The notes below the pieces were generated by a model. The model was not told the origin of the DNA and did no database searches. It saw only the letters and a program-made list of their open reading frames with translations. A DNA stretch of 64,000 nucleotides from Candidatus Thiomargarita nelsonii (GTDB lineage: Bacteria > Pseudomonadota > Gammaproteobacteria > Beggiatoales > Beggiatoaceae), in assembly GCA_000785145.2 (NCBI GenBank), contig JSZA02000021.1, forward strand, positions 1-64,000, in the 5' to 3' direction. Each line of letters opens with the position of its first letter. The stretch's first letter is position 1. Shown here in pieces: positions 43,036-51,675 of the stretch. The translations under genes were made by a program, and so were the position numbers.

Positions 43036-46000
43036 TTACCTTACACCTATCATCCCCTGAAATTCATTTAAATACTTTTCAATTTCATCAAAATCGAACG
43101 TCTGGACAAATTCATACAACTGTTCTCCATAAGAGCAGAACTGTGAAATATGATATTCTTGACCCATTTCATTGACTTTATGAGCAAATTGTTTTATCTC
43201 TTCCAAATCTAAGCCATCATGAATTTCTTCCCAATCTGACTGGCATTGTTCCAGTTTTTCTACAGGGATGTCTGAGAGATTTGGCAAACTGTCATCATCA
43301 GCGGTTTCGGTGAAAGTCTCAACCACCTTGTGTTTTAAATAGCGTGATAATTCACTCAACAATTCTGATATGGAGACGGGCTTAAATAAATAACCATCAA
43401 AATAACCATCAAAACCATAAGCCTGGATTTCTGATTGTTCGCTCAATAAAGCTGAGGCGGTTAAAGCAATGACGGGTATCTGTTGAGTACTCGGATTTTT
43501 TTTCAACTTCAAAGTAGCCTCATAGCCATCCATAATAGGCATTTTTATATCCATTAAAATGAGAGCAGGCTGATATTCTTTAGCAAACAGTAAGCCACTC
43601 TGCCCCTCTTGGGCTTCAATCACCTCCAGATTGAATTGCTCTAACCATTCTCGGAGCAGAACGCGGTTGGATTCAATATCATCTACAACCAGTACTCGCG
43701 CCGGTTCAAAGGAGAACTGCTTTAAATCAACAGCCTCATCCCTAGCAGGTAGCGCAAGCGTGTGAACCTCGACATCCCTTAAAATAATTTCAAACACGCT
43801 CCCTTGTTTTTCTTGGCTACGGACGCTAATCTGACCATTCATCATTTTGACCAATCGTTTGCTAATAGCGAGTCCCAAACCCGTGCCACCATATTTTCGG
43901 GTACTTTGCCCCTCCTGTTGTTGGAAAGCTTCAAAAATTGTCTCACGCTGATCTTCAGGAATACCGATGCCAGTATCTGCCACGGAGAGGATTAAATCGA
44001 CTTTGCCACTCGATTGAGCGTGTTTCTGGACGGTCAGTTTGATGCTGCCCTGTTCAGTAAACTTGATGGCATTACCGATCAGATTGAGTAACACTTGCCT
44101 GAGCCTGATTTCATCCAGTACCAGTGCTGGCGGTAAGTCTTTATCAATTTCTACAATGAATTCTAGCCTTTTTTTGGTTAGATTAACGGCAAAAATCTGT
44201 TCTAATTCAGTGAAAATGAGACTCAGATTGATCGGCTCAGAGTGAATCGAAAGGTGCCCCGCTTCAATTTTTGAGAGATCAAGTATATCATTAATTAAAG
44301 TCAGCAGCGTTTTCCCCGCCGTTTGAATTGAGGAGAGATAACTTTTGTGTTTTTTGTCGGTAATCATTGAGGACAACAAGTCCGAAAAACCAATGACGGC
44401 ATTCAAGGGGGTGCGTATTTCATGACTCATGTTAGCCAGAAATTCGCTTTTAGCACGATTGGCAGCCTCAGCAGCCTTTTTGGCTTGTTTTAAGCTTTCC
44501 TCCCACCGCTTACGTTCAGTAATATCTTCAGCCACCTTGATAAAATGGGTAATATTATTTTTCGCATCTTTCATGGAAGAAATAGAGACGGATTCCCAAT
44601 AAAGTGTCCCATCCTTTTTCTTGTTCTGAATTTCACATCGCCACTCTTTGCCTGATAAAATGTTCTCCCATAACGCCTTATAAAATTCTGTTGACTGCTT
44701 GCCTGATTTTAGAATGCCTGGATTTTTTCCAATCACTTGAGAAGCGGTATAACCAGTGATTTGGGTGAACTTGGGATTCACATATTCAATCTTGCCATGA
44801 ATATTTGTGATAACAAGGATACTTGGGCTTTGTTCAATAGCGAGAGATAGCTTACGGAGTTCTTCTTCGGCTTGTTTGCGCTGGGTAATATCTTCAATCA
44901 TTGCCAAACAGTAACTGGGCGTGTTGTCCTCATTATAAAAACACGAAGCAGTTATATTTCCCCAGATCAATTGTCCGTTCTTTTTAACATATCGTTTATC
45001 CATTTTGATAGTGAGGGATTCATGAGAGAGCATTTTCCCAATCTGTTCTCGACTCTTGGGCATATCCTCTGGATAGGTAATGTCGGCAACTCTCATCTCC
45101 ATCAATTCTTGTTGTGTATAGCCCAACATCTGGCAAAAAGTTTGATTGACTGTGAAAATATCACTCTCCACTGTGGTAATAACCATACCAAGCGGTGCCT
45201 CCTCAAAGACTTTGCGAAACCGCTCTTCACTTTTTTGTATTCTCTTTTCCACCCTCAAGCGTTTGCTGATATCTTCAACCATTTCAATCGCAGCCACAAC
45301 ATTGCCTTTCGCGTCAAGGAGTGGCGTTGAGACGACTCGGTAGTTAAGAATATGATTACCCACAGACTTGTCTATGACAGTCTCATGTAATTTGCCATCC
45401 TGTAATGTTTTCTGGCTAGGACAATCATTACAAAGTGCATTTAGCTGTTTATCGACGCATAACGGGTGTTCCTGCCCATCAGCATTAAGCTTTGAAAACC
45501 ACTCGCGCATTTTACGGTTTAATTGAAGTATTTGCATTTGAGGGCTAATAAGCGCTATGCCGATGTCCAGACTATCGAGGATGTTGTCAAGCCTTGCATG
45601 CGATTCTTGTAATGCCTGATTACGTTGACCCAATTCAACGGTTCTTTCGGCTACTGTTGCCTCAAGTGCGTCACGATGCTCCCTCAACTCCTCTTCGGAC
45701 TTTCTCAGACGAGCCGCCATACTATCAAACGCTCTTGAAAATTCGCCAATCTCATCTTTTGGCTCAATATTGATTTGATAATCCCAATTACCGGCTTTTA
45801 TTTCTTGAACCTTTTTATGTAATCTCAAAATTGGGCGTGTGACAGTTTCGGTGAGAACAAGAGCGACTATAATATCAATTCCTAAAAGTAGGATAAGAAA
45901 CCAAAACAGCATAGTAAGCAGTACGTCAACGGGTAGAAAAGGTTCTTTTGCATCTCTTTCTGCCAGCAAGCACCAGTCCATGCCTTTAATGGTACGATGA

Positions 46001-46740
46001 GCCCCAATCACCATTTGACCACGATAATTTTCATAATGCTCCTTTCCATCTGAAAACCATTCTTTCACTTTTTTTGAATCCACTTTAAAAAAAACGGTGT
46101 CATCAACAAAGCGTGAAGGCGTTATCATATAACCCTCTTTATTGATGAGATATATTTCTCCTGTTTTTCCTAAGCCGGTTCTATCAGTGGTGATTTCATA
46201 TAAATCTTCCTGGGCTTCTATATTGATAATTAGAATGCCGGCAAATTCACCCTTGACGACAATCGGTGCTGATATACTGAAAACGAGGGAGTTCGTCATC
46301 ATGGAAATATGAATATCTCTGATATAAACACCCTCTTTGCCATGCGTGAATATTTCTGCATTACCAGGTTTATCAATACCGAGGTGTCGATGACTGGATA
46401 CCACGACATCCCCCTTTTTATCCAGCACTCTTATTCGGGAAAAAATTTTTTCAGATTGTATTAAAGCTTTGATTCTTTGATTGGCAGAATCATTCCTATT
46501 CTGCTTTGTAACAACGTCTATAAAAGTCCTTTCAGTTGCCAGAATCTTCACAATTTTTTTATGCTTCTCTAAAAGCGTTTCAATATGACGCGCCCTGGAT
46601 ACGGCGACATCTTCTAAATGATTATAAATCTCCGTTTCAATAATATTTTTTGAAAGGAGGGCACTAATGGTGATGGCAGCGATACCTGTTATTAATATCA
46701 CCATTAAGAGCAGGAGGGAAAATTTTGTTTGGATTTTCAT
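43036..46740 (-). CDS. Large hybrid sensor kinase (CACHE, HAMP, three PAS, HisKA, HATPase, REC, tail)
   Basis: The 1234-residue membrane kinase has a first membrane segment (about 8-28), a double-CACHE periplasmic sensor (about 35-270; GDVVVSSHRHLG, GEIYLINKEGYMI), a second membrane segment (about 274-297), and HAMP (about 298-350). Three PAS domains follow at about 385-630 and 640-760; the first has paired cysteines (LCNDCPSQ) and the others have PAC motifs (GQLIWGNITASCF, GTLYWESVSISS). HisKA has [16 protein letters not shown] and HATPase has [13 protein letters not shown]. The receiver has [12 protein letters not shown] and an odd duplication, GFDGYFDGYLFKP, where relatives have GFDGYLSKP. 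The shared tail reads FAHKVNEMG, keeping a His at the HPt-like position. Acts at the inner membrane; ligand unknown. Confidence 0.93.
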   Translation of the reverse strand: MKIQTKFSLLLLMVILITGIAAITISALLSKNIIETEIYNHLEDVAVSRARHIETLLEKHKKIVKILATERTFIDVVTKQNRNDSANQRIKALIQSEKIFSRIRVLDKKGDVVVSSHRHLGIDKPGNAEIFTHGKEGVYIRDIHISMMTNSLVFSISAPIVVKGEFAGILIINIEAQEDLYEITTDRTGLGKTGEIYLINKEGYMITPSRFVDDTVFFKVDSKKVKEWFSDGKEHYENYRGQMVIGAHRTIKGMDWCLLAERDAKEPFLPVDVLLTMLFWFLILLLGIDIIVALVLTETVTRPILRLHKKVQEIKAGNWDYQINIEPKDEIGEFSRAFDSMAARLRKSEEELREHRDALEATVAERTVELGQRNQALQESHARLDNILDSLDIGIALISPQMQILQLNRKMREWFSKLNADGQEHPLCVDKQLNALCNDCPSQKTLQDGKLHETVIDKSVGNHILNYRVVSTPLLDAKGNVVAAIEMVEDISKRLRVEKRIQKSEERFRKVFEEAPLGMVITTVESDIFTVNQTFCQMLGYTQQELMEMRVADITYPEDMPKSREQIGKMLSHESLTIKMDKRYVKKNGQLIWGNITASCFYNEDNTPSYCLAMIEDITQRKQAEEELRKLSLAIEQSPSILVITNIHGKIEYVNPKFTQITGYTASQVIGKNPGILKSGKQSTEFYKALWENILSGKEWRCEIQNKKKDGTLYWESVSISSMKDAKNNITHFIKVAEDITERKRWEESLKQAKKAAEAANRAKSEFLANMSHEIRTPLNAVIGFSDLLSSMITDKKHKSYLSSIQTAGKTLLTLINDILDLSKIEAGHLSIHSEPINLSLIFTELEQIFAVNLTKKRLEFIVEIDKDLPPALVLDEIRLRQVLLNLIGNAIKFTEQGSIKLTVQKHAQSSGKVDLILSVADTGIGIPEDQRETIFEAFQQQEGQSTRKYGGTGLGLAISKRLVKMMNGQISVRSQEKQGSVFEIILRDVEVHTLALPARDEAVDLKQFSFEPARVLVVDDIESNRVLLREWLEQFNLEVIEAQEGQSGLLFAKEYQPALILMDIKMPIMDGYEATLKLKKNPSTQQIPVIALTASALLSEQSEIQAYGFDGYFDGYLFKPVSISELLSELSRYLKHKVVETFTETADDDSLPNLSDIPVEKLEQCQSDWEEIHDGLDLEEIKQFAHKVNEMGQEYHISQFCSYGEQLYEFVQTFDFDEIEKYLNEFQGMIGVR

Positions 46741-46770
46741 TGGATTTTCATTTAATAAATCTGAGTACAG

Positions 46771-46835
46771 CGAATTAGGAAATAAACGAATAAACCCTAT
46801 AGCATCAAATGTTTATTCGTTTATTTATTAATTCG
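46771..46835. terminator. Long inverted repeat between kinase and receiver-like operon
   Basis: Arms 46771-46795 (CGAATTAGGAAATAAACGAATAAAC) and 46811-46835 are near-perfect complements around a 15-nt loop. The right arm overlaps the stop of the 46828-47349 gene. It could terminate that operon before the kinase gene. It is AT-rich with no clear U tract, so it may equally be another dispersed palindrome. Confidence 0.55.
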
Positions 46836-47349
46836 TTGTATTCCATTCCGTTGCCCACACAGCATTGAGCACCGATTGCCGCTGCCCAACTAGGCAATTT
46901 TGTATTCGCTCTATATACATGGGATAACACAATTGTTGGGCAACATAAATCAAATCTAGCCACCTTTCTTGATATTTTATTTCAGCCAAATCAATGTGCC
47001 AACGTGATTGCAAATCACCTATTGAATCAATCACTTCAATTGTGCTATTGAGTTGAGTAAAAGGTGGTATGCCGTCTTTTTCTGGTGGGCTAACCGCTAC
47101 TTGTATATAAACGCGAGGCGTGATATGTCCCAACTTTTTATCCTTAATGGGTACAAAGTCTATAGACTTTGATTCATTGATAGTGTATCCCCATGATTTT
47201 GCCAGTTTGAGGGCTTTGAGTCTTTGACTGACTTCATCAATAAAATTCTTGCTACGAGATTGAATCAGTTTTTCTCGAAAGAGCAGACGACTTAAAGACC
47301 CCAGTTTTGTGCCCATCTCCCTCGCTGTTGGAATGTTAGCCAAATTCAT
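46828..47349 (-). CDS. Uncharacterised protein of receiver-like operon
   Basis: The 173-residue soluble product is not a family I recognise. It has a basic helical N-terminus (LGSLSRLLFREKLIQSRSKNFIDEV) and a beta-rich middle (LGHITPRVYIQVAVSPPE, LNSTIEVIDSIGDLQ), then a helix rich in aromatic residues (WLDLIYVAQQLCYPMYIERI). Its ATG overlaps the stop of the upstream fragment (AAAAAATGA), so it belongs to the same operon as the receiver-like gene at 47554-48012. The context suggests a signalling or conflict-related role, but no motif proves this. Confidence 0.55.
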   Translation of the reverse strand: MNLANIPTAREMGTKLGSLSRLLFREKLIQSRSKNFIDEVSQRLKALKLAKSWGYTINESKSIDFVPIKDKKLGHITPRVYIQVAVSPPEKDGIPPFTQLNSTIEVIDSIGDLQSRWHIDLAEIKYQERWLDLIYVAQQLCYPMYIERIQNCLVGQRQSVLNAVWATEWNTTN

Positions 47350-47553
47350 TTTTTGAACTCACCATTTAAAATCATTTCGACAATGGACTCTTCGTCTTCA
47401 TCAATTTCCAAGCCTTTTTCCGCAAACTCTCCCGTTTCTACACATTTCCAGCAAATGTACTTATGGTGTACAAAGGTATAAATCGCGGGCCACTTGATGT
47501 GGTGCCTTGAGCCGGTCAAGTTCACGAATGGCTTGATAAGCCACCTCAATTTT
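47346..47553 (-). pseudogene. Frameshifted small gene between receiver-like gene and 46828-47349
   Basis: Directly after the receiver-like stop, in the same frame, the sequence reads IEVAYQAIRELDRLKAPHQV...RDLYLCTP before a stop. Continuing one base over gives KYICWKCVETGEFAEKG... to the stop at 47346. Both parts look coding and together would make about 65 residues with a CxxC pair. A TTG-initiated open frame (47549) exists but mixes the wrong N-terminal frame. Either a small gene has a one-base frameshift near 47465, or a downstream extension of the receiver-like protein has decayed. Confidence 0.5.
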
Positions 47554-48012
47554 TTATTGCCGACTCAGTCCTAAGAAGGTAGCCCACCGTTCTTTCTTAT
47601 TCCAGTGTTTAATCAAGTGCTTATAGCCCTTTGCCAGCGATAAAATTTCTAGGCGATGAGGCTTGCCAAGCCTTTCTTTGCTAAAACGGCGATCAAACAA
47701 GTTGTGGACAGTGACATTATCAGAGAACGCTTTGAGATCGTCTTCACTGGAAACCAGAATAATTGGAAAGTCTTTAGTCACTGTCTCCAAGGCTTGATCA
47801 CGCAATTGTTGTGCTAAAGGTCCAGCTTTGTAGCCATCGTTCAAACGGTAATCCAAGGCGACTAAATCAGGGCTATTTGCCATGATGCCTTTAGCCAATT
47901 TCATTAATTCGGTGGATTTTTGAAATCTCATCTGTAGTCGCCCTGAGCTTGACATCAGTTGTGCAAACTTTTTGTCAGATTCGAGCTGATCTATAAAAAT
48001 GCCTTGAAACAT
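47554..48012 (-). CDS. Receiver-like (CheY-fold) protein, probably lacking an acidic pocket
   Basis: The 152-residue protein has the strand-helix layout of a response-regulator receiver: LVALDYRLNDGYKAG (about 49-63), where the Asp after VAL is in the phosphoacceptor position, then FPIILVSSEDDLKAF, which matches the beta4/Thr-Ser position. The first strand MFQGIFIDQLESDKKF replaces the usual paired acidic residues with IDQLESD. The C-terminal 25 residues are basic and aromatic (YKHLIKHWNKKERWATFLG). Divergent receivers of this LDYRL type occur in prokaryotic conflict systems (Pfam Response_reg_2), which is my best guess. First gene of an operon with 47346-47553 and 46828-47349. Confidence 0.55.
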   Translation of the reverse strand: MFQGIFIDQLESDKKFAQLMSSSGRLQMRFQKSTELMKLAKGIMANSPDLVALDYRLNDGYKAGPLAQQLRDQALETVTKDFPIILVSSEDDLKAFSDNVTVHNLFDRRFSKERLGKPHRLEILSLAKGYKHLIKHWNKKERWATFLGLSRQ

Positions 48013-48018
48013 AATCTT

Positions 48019-48672
48019 TTATTCCTCTAAAACACGTCGAATTTTGGTAACCTGTTCCACAATAAACGCCGCCAAATCTTTCAACACCCGTGCCACCGCC
48101 TGATTGGTTGCCAACAGTCCCCCTTCAGCATTTTCACTCAATGCGTTTTCCACAATTTCAAACACCTGTGTCGCTATCACTTGACGCGCTTCCATATCTA
48201 ACAATTGTGCCCGTAATACTAAGCGCACTTGACTGGGATAGGTCAAAAACTCTTGTTGTAAACGCACGATTTCAGTATCTAAGCGTAAATCACTGGCGAT
48301 GGTAGAAGTCGTCGCTGACAATACCGCCTGAAATTGTCCGGTCACTTCGAGACGATGCACTAACAGTGGCAAAAGCATCCGTGCTGGCGTGTCAACCCAT
48401 TGGCTTTTACTATAATATTCAAGTTGATAAGCTGTGCGAATATAAACTTGCCCAGGTGTATCAAACCCGGGGGCTGCTTTTGGCATGGATACCAGTAGCG
48501 TTTTACCCGTCGGATTGGCAGGCGGTATCGTTGGCAAGGGGATATCTAATAGATAGGAGCGTTTGAATGTATCGGCAGGTACGCTATTTGCGGTGAGCAA
48601 AAGTAGAACAAGGAATGTCCAAGATAAATCTTGGACTCCAAAAGACTGTAGTTGTTTTCGTTTTAGCATCAT
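48019..48672 (-). CDS. ABC-type transport auxiliary protein (PqiC/MlaB-neighbour type)
   Basis: The 217-residue exported protein matches the ABC_trans_aux family (YTLRxP-like opening, here YLLDIPLPTIPP; then KTLLVSMPKAAPGFDTPGQVYIRTAYQLEYYSKSQWVDTPARML). Members are usually lipoproteins that couple MCE complexes to the outer membrane. Here no lipobox Cys is seen: the leader ends LLTANSVPADTF. Codons 7-17 (LQSFGVQDLSWTF region) are encoded by the palindrome 48613-48640, which has entered the leader and probably altered it. The start overlaps the MCE gene stop (ATGATG at 48672). Last gene of the mla-type operon. Confidence 0.85.
   Translation of the reverse strand: MMLKRKQLQSFGVQDLSWTFLVLLLLTANSVPADTFKRSYLLDIPLPTIPPANPTGKTLLVSMPKAAPGFDTPGQVYIRTAYQLEYYSKSQWVDTPARMLLPLLVHRLEVTGQFQAVLSATTSTIASDLRLDTEIVRLQQEFLTYPSQVRLVLRAQLLDMEARQVIATQVFEIVENALSENAEGGLLATNQAVARVLKDLAAFIVEQVTKIRRVLEE
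48613..48640. repeat. GTCCAAGATAAATCTTGGAC palindrome inside a leader peptide
   Basis: GAATGTCCAAGATAAATCTTGGACTCC lies within the coding sequence of the auxiliary protein and is translated as FGVQDLSWTF. All other copies found here are intergenic or at gene edges. Confidence 0.85.
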
Positions 48673-49775
48673 TCACCTGGTCCTGAGGGTACTGTGGATT
48701 TACCAAATAAGAGCATGTTGGGTTTACGTTCTAATTCTTGAGCAAAGTTACGCAAACTGACTAATAAAACGCGCAATTCGCGTAAAGAGTTAGTCACTTC
48801 TGGCAATGCTTGGCGGGTGAAATAGTCCATATCCCGGCGGCTTTCTATGACGGCAACGCTAATATCTTGGGCTGTTTTACCGAGCAGGCCGGTCGTATTA
48901 TCAATAGATTCAACGACTTTATTAACCTTATCCGTGCTGTTGATGAAAACATTAGAGGTGTCTTCGACAGTATTAGCAATTTTGACAAAAGCCTCAGAAC
49001 TATTTTCAATAGCCACTAGGCTGTTCTCTAATTGGGAAAGTAGGATAGTGACTTGTTCACTTATTTTATTAAGATTTTCAGTGGAATGTACGACATTTGA
49101 CATGACAACATCAATATTATCAGTATGTGCTGCCAAGGTACTGCTAACTGTTTCAAGATTGTGCAAGATATTCGTCACAGCCGCGTTATTTTTTTCAGAC
49201 AAAAAGGCATTCAACGCACGAGACAAGCTGCCGATATTAGCCAATAAGTGATTGGTAATATCAGGATCGAGACTGTTTAAAAATGTATTAGTCGTGTCTG
49301 AGAGAAGCTTGAGTTGTTTCAAAAAGGTGGAAATCGTCGTATCCAAACGCACTAGCAGTGAGGGTTTCGTTTGAATTTCTGGAAATGCTTGCCCCGTTTC
49401 GCGGACGGGCGGAGGCGTTTCGCGGCTGCCGCCGGTTAATTCTATATGCGCCAATCCCGTCAAACCTTGAATAGACAAAATGGCGTGAGTATCTTGTTTG
49501 AGCGGCACACCTTGTTCTATGTCCAACAACACTCGCACTTCATTAAGCCTATCAACAACTAAAGCAATCTCGCGCACATAACCGACTTCGACGCCGCGAT
49601 ATTTAACAGGCGCTTTAGGATTTAATCCCGACACGGATTCTTGTATATAGATTTGATAAGTTTGATAATTTTTCTTTTCAATGCCGACGCTTAACCATAA
49701 TATTGAGGCAACCAGCGCGAGGCTAAGTATGATAACAAAAATGCCAACAAGGGCGTAATTGACTTTGCTGTCCAT
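48669..49775 (-). CDS. MCE-domain periplasmic lipid-binding protein (MlaD-like)
   Basis: The 368-residue product has one N-terminal membrane anchor (YALVGIFVIILSLALVASILWLSVG, about 6-30) and an MCE domain (about 38-120: YQIYIQESVSGLNPKAPVKYRGVEVGYV...). A long helical region follows (about 150-345), rich in Asn, Thr and hydrophobic heptads (SLSRALNAFLSEKN..., LSQLENSLVAIENSS). MCE hexamers form a lipid-conducting ring or tube between the inner and outer membrane; the helices form the needle. It is longer than E. coli MlaD (183), closer to PqiB/LetB-branch or Mce-type proteins. Operon: permease, ATPase, MCE, auxiliary. Confidence 0.93.
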   Translation of the reverse strand: MDSKVNYALVGIFVIILSLALVASILWLSVGIEKKNYQTYQIYIQESVSGLNPKAPVKYRGVEVGYVREIALVVDRLNEVRVLLDIEQGVPLKQDTHAILSIQGLTGLAHIELTGGSRETPPPVRETGQAFPEIQTKPSLLVRLDTTISTFLKQLKLLSDTTNTFLNSLDPDITNHLLANIGSLSRALNAFLSEKNNAAVTNILHNLETVSSTLAAHTDNIDVVMSNVVHSTENLNKISEQVTILLSQLENSLVAIENSSEAFVKIANTVEDTSNVFINSTDKVNKVVESIDNTTGLLGKTAQDISVAVIESRRDMDYFTRQALPEVTNSLRELRVLLVSLRNFAQELERKPNMLLFGKSTVPSGPGE

Positions 49776-49787
49776 GATGATTTTCGT

Positions 49788-50567
49788 TTAAATTTGATTG
49801 ATTTCTTTGTACTTATTAGCCACAGCCCGACCACGCGGACCATGAAAATATTTTCGCAACCAAGGATGGTCAAGTTGTGTCAATTCACGGATAGACGTGA
49901 CCGCAAATATACGCTTATCCGCTAACACTGCCACGCGATCACTGGCTGCCCATAGAGAGTCTAAATCATGGGTGATAATAAGCACAGTCAAACCCAAGGA
50001 CTCTTTCAATCGCACAATCAATTCATCTAATGCTAACGCGGCTATTGGATCTAAACCAGCCGTGGGCTCATCCAAAAAAACAATTTCAGGATCTAAGGCA
50101 AGAGCGCGTGCCACAGCCGCACGTTTGATCATACCACCACTGAGTTGAGCCGGGTATTTATCCCTCGCGCTGGCAGGCAAGCCCACTAAGGCAATCTTAA
50201 AAGCCACGATTTCATTAATTAAGCGTTTACTCAACTGGGTATGCTCGCGCAAGGGCACCGCGACATTTTCGGCAACTGTCAAAGAACTGAATAAGGCACC
50301 CTGTTGAAACATCACTCCCCAACGGCGACGCAACGATAAACACTGTTTATCGTTGAGATTCCACACATCAAGCCCAAAAACTTTGATTGAACCGGCGGAG
50401 GGTTTTTCTAATAGAATAATCTCACGCATGAGCATAGACTTACCCGCGCCGCTATCACCAATCAGAGCGATGATTTCTCCGCGTTGTATTTTCAGGTTTA
50501 ATCCTTCATGGATAAGGCCGAATTTTGTTTGTAAATTACTGATTTCTATAACTGTTTCAATGGGCAT
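49788..50567 (-). CDS. MCE transporter ATP-binding protein (MlaF-like)
   Basis: The 259-residue ATPase has Walker A GDSGAGKSM (about 37-45), signature LSGGMIKRAAVARAL (about 144-158), Walker B IVFLDEPTAGLDPIAA and switch ITHDLDSLW. The LSGGMxKRxAxARAL variant is diagnostic for MlaF/TtgA2-type ATPases. It overlaps the permease gene by 11 bp, indicating coupling. It powers lipid movement through the MlaE/MlaD channel at the inner membrane; transport direction is not decided by sequence. Confidence 0.95.
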   Translation of the reverse strand: MPIETVIEISNLQTKFGLIHEGLNLKIQRGEIIALIGDSGAGKSMLMREIILLEKPSAGSIKVFGLDVWNLNDKQCLSLRRRWGVMFQQGALFSSLTVAENVAVPLREHTQLSKRLINEIVAFKIALVGLPASARDKYPAQLSGGMIKRAAVARALALDPEIVFLDEPTAGLDPIAALALDELIVRLKESLGLTVLIITHDLDSLWAASDRVAVLADKRIFAVTSIRELTQLDHPWLRKYFHGPRGRAVANKYKEINQI

Positions 50568-51675
50568 TTATCAACCCTATTCCTAACCAATTAAATAATA
50601 TTGAAAATAAGGCATCAACCACAATGACGAGAAAAATGGCTTGTACCACGCTGACAGTCACATGTTTGCCAACACTATCCGCCCCACCGCTGACTTGAAA
50701 ACCTTGATAACAGCCCACTAAAGCAATAATGGCGGCAAACACGGGCGCTTTACCGATCCCAACTAAATAATTTGTTAGAGAAACGGCTTCAGGCAAACGA
50801 TCCAGAAAATCTGTTACACTAACACCAAATGAAAAATTGGCTATCAGCATACCGCCTAAAATACCGACAATATCGGCAAACGCGCTTAATAAGGGCATCA
50901 AAATGATTAAAGCCAATAACTTAGGCAACACTAATAATTCCATTGGTGCAATACCGACTGTGCGGAGAGCATCAATTTCATCAGTGACGCGCATCGTGCC
51001 GATTTGTGCCGTATAAGCAGCGCCGCTGCGCCCTGCCACAATAATCGCAGTCAATAAAGGCGCGAGTTCACGTAAAAGCGTTATGCCGACTAAATCAACA
51101 ATAAAAATATTGGCCCCATACTGGCTTAACTGACTACCGCCCTGATAAGCCAACACCACGCCGGTTAAAAACGCTAACAAACCAATAATAGGTAAAGCGG
51201 TGAAACCCGCCGAATATAAATTAGCAAACAGGGCTTGCCAACGGATACGACTAGGCGATAGCAGTGCCCGTAACAAGACAACAAAGCTTTCTCCAACAAA
51301 GGCTAAAAAATCAATGAGATTGTTAAAAGCTTGACAAGTGTTTCGCCCAATTTTTTCTAAGACATTGTGGGAGGAAGGCGGCGTCGTTGACTGGACGGCG
51401 TATTTTTTCACTAGATGCAGCAAATCGGTATGCCTAAAACCTTGCAAGACGACAGAATGGCCAGCCTTTTCTAAGGCTTGTTGAGTGCGAAATAGCAACC
51501 ACGCGCCGGCACTGTCCATCGCTTGAATCGCGCTGCCATCAAAGATAATCGCTTGAGGCCAAGAAAATTTCTCCAATTGCCGCTCAAGTGTGCTGATGCC
51601 GTTTAATGTCCAGTTACCGCTACAACGTACCGTGTCTGCGCTTAATTCTAGGGTAGCCTTAAAAAGTTCGCCCAT
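50557..51675 (-). CDS. MCE transporter permease with N-terminal STAS domain (MlaE-like)
   Basis: From the ATG at 51675 (after GGGGGTGGG) the product has 372 residues. The first about 95 form a STAS-like domain (AIIFDGSAIQAMDSAGAWLL), fused here whereas in E. coli it is the separate MlaB. The remaining part is the MlaE permease with five or six membrane segments (ALPIIGLLAFLTGVVLAYQG, LAPLLTAIIVAGRSGAAYTAQIGTM, LVLPKLLALIILMPLLSAFADIVG). GRSGAAYTAQIG is the coupling-helix signature of the family. It is the first gene of the operon; the frame upstream of 51675 overlaps the MIF-like gene and is rejected. Confidence 0.93.
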   Translation of the reverse strand: MGELFKATLELSADTVRCSGNWTLNGISTLERQLEKFSWPQAIIFDGSAIQAMDSAGAWLLFRTQQALEKAGHSVVLQGFRHTDLLHLVKKYAVQSTTPPSSHNVLEKIGRNTCQAFNNLIDFLAFVGESFVVLLRALLSPSRIRWQALFANLYSAGFTALPIIGLLAFLTGVVLAYQGGSQLSQYGANIFIVDLVGITLLRELAPLLTAIIVAGRSGAAYTAQIGTMRVTDEIDALRTVGIAPMELLVLPKLLALIILMPLLSAFADIVGILGGMLIANFSFGVSVTDFLDRLPEAVSLTNYLVGIGKAPVFAAIIALVGCYQGFQVSGGADSVGKHVTVSVVQAIFLVIVVDALFSILFNWLGIGLINAH

